From NCBI GenBank assembly GCA_903854075.1, contig CAINVI010000285.1, forward strand, positions 1 through 7,281: DNA of 7,281 nucleotides, read 5' to 3'. Below are positions 7,095 to 7,281 of the stretch, piece by piece. Every line of letters starts with the position of its first letter. Positions within the stretch are counted from its first letter, which is position 1. This stretch comes from Candidatus Pollutiaquabacter sp. (lineage in GTDB: Bacteria > Bacteroidota > Bacteroidia > AKYH767-A > 2013-40CM-41-45). A model generated the notes under the pieces. It saw nothing but the letters and a program-made list of their open reading frames with translations, did no database searches and was not told where the DNA came from. The translations under genes were made by a program, and so were the position numbers.

Positions 7095-7135
7095 GAGAAA
7101 ATCAACAATAAAATCCTGGTTGTAAAAAACCTATG

Positions 7136-7165
7136 CAAAGATAGTTTTTATAGGTGGTAAGTCAA
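7136..7165 (-). promoter_or_regulatory. Bacteroidota-type promoter for paaZ
   Basis: Read on the minus strand, TATCTTTG (7143 down to 7136) matches the TAnnTTTG -7 element at every fixed base. TTG (7165 down to 7163, in the context TTGAC) lies 19 bases upstream as the -33 element. Both sequence and spacing fit the sigma-A promoter consensus described for Bacteroides and Flavobacterium. The predicted start is near 7130, giving a 5' leader of about 165 nt before paaZ. Confidence 0.7.
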
Positions 7166-7281
7166 GGTTAATCGCCTAAAAATCAAGGATTCGGATTCTA
7201 ACGATAAGGTTGTTAGAATACAAATAGCGGCGATCGTCGTATCTCATTGAATATCAAATACATAATAAAAAAAGAAAATAA
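7166..7281. other. AT-rich non-coding region upstream of paaZ promoter
   Basis: Beyond the promoter I see no coding frame on either strand up to the window end. The stretch contains the inverted repeat at 7195-7219 and ends in an A-rich tract (7264-7281). Together with the leader it makes a 318-base gene-free interval (6964-7281), consistent with paaZ being the first gene of its transcription unit. Confidence 0.6.
7195..7219. promoter_or_regulatory. Perfect 8-bp inverted repeat, possible operator
   Basis: ATTCTAAC (7195-7202) and GTTAGAAT (7212-7219) form a perfect inverted repeat with a 9-base spacer, 30 bases upstream of the paaZ -33 element. Half-site centres are 17 bases apart, compatible with a dimeric regulator. 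A GGATTC direct repeat (7187-7192 and 7193-7198) overlaps its left arm. It could also belong to a gene beyond the window edge. The protein that binds it, if any, is not in the window. Confidence 0.4.

Larger units (their letters stand above)
6964..7130 (-). promoter_or_regulatory. Structured 5' leader of paaZ
   Basis: This untranslated region of about 165 nt lies between the inferred transcription start and paaZ. On the minus strand, in order, it contains: a 6-bp hairpin TGATAC/GTATCA (7076-7081 with 7088-7093) that includes most of a short-ORF start codon; local stems AGGCT/AGCCT or, alternatively, GCTT/AAGC near 7050-7075; a GC-rich nested hairpin (6999-7036); and a small hairpin over the ribosome site (6980-6993). 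I did not recognise a known riboswitch consensus (TPP, SAM-I, cobalamin, FMN, glycine, c-di-GMP). Regulation by translation or attenuation is possible but inferred only from these structures. Confidence 0.45.

Noticed and set aside
7151..7178. TAGGTG/CGCCTA imperfect inverted repeat centred on the paaZ -33 element, as an operator
   Set aside because: Symmetry beyond the outer four bases is poor (8 of 14 positions), close to what chance gives in AT-rich DNA.

Overview
The window looks like a chromosomal segment of a Bacteroidota bacterium. The evidence is a TPR protein paired with a plug-less outer-membrane beta-barrel protein, weak or absent Shine-Dalgarno sites before most genes, AT-rich intergenic spacers, and a promoter-like TTG-N19-TAnnTTTG site of the type used by the sigma-A of that phylum. 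Protein style resembles Chitinophagales or Sphingobacteriales members, but the exact order cannot be fixed from sequence reading alone.

Left block (1-3490, + strand): the 3' portion of a long tetratricopeptide-repeat gene (cut by the window start), followed 19 bases later by a signal-peptide-bearing outer-membrane beta-barrel gene. The two are probably one transcription unit for a cell-envelope function that is not characterised.

Right block (7281 down to 3553, - strand): a phenylacetate (paa) catabolic segment. In transcription order it holds a promoter and a structured leader of about 165 nt, then paaZ (bifunctional ring-opening hydrolase and semialdehyde dehydrogenase), a 149-residue protein of unknown function, and a crotonase-fold enoyl-CoA hydratase/isomerase. 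PaaZ hydrolyses oxepin-CoA and oxidises the resulting aldehyde. The crotonase would act before it (epoxide to oxepin isomerisation) or after it (beta-oxidation-like steps). The ring epoxidase (paaABCDE), ligase (paaK) and thiolase (paaJ) genes are not in this window. The two blocks converge at a 62-base junction (3491-3552).

The non-coding structure is the most interesting part. (1) The paaZ leader has a good promoter match, an upstream 19-codon ORF ending in Tyr-Tyr, a GC-rich nested hairpin starting at that ORF's stop, and a perfect AAAGGAGG site partly folded into a small hairpin. (2) A 7-base-periodic inverted array (ATTCANN x4 facing TTGAATC x3) fills the paaZ/149-residue-gene spacer and abuts the paaZ stop codon. 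(3) A perfect 8-bp inverted repeat lies upstream of the promoter. No mobile element, CRISPR array, tRNA or rRNA was seen.
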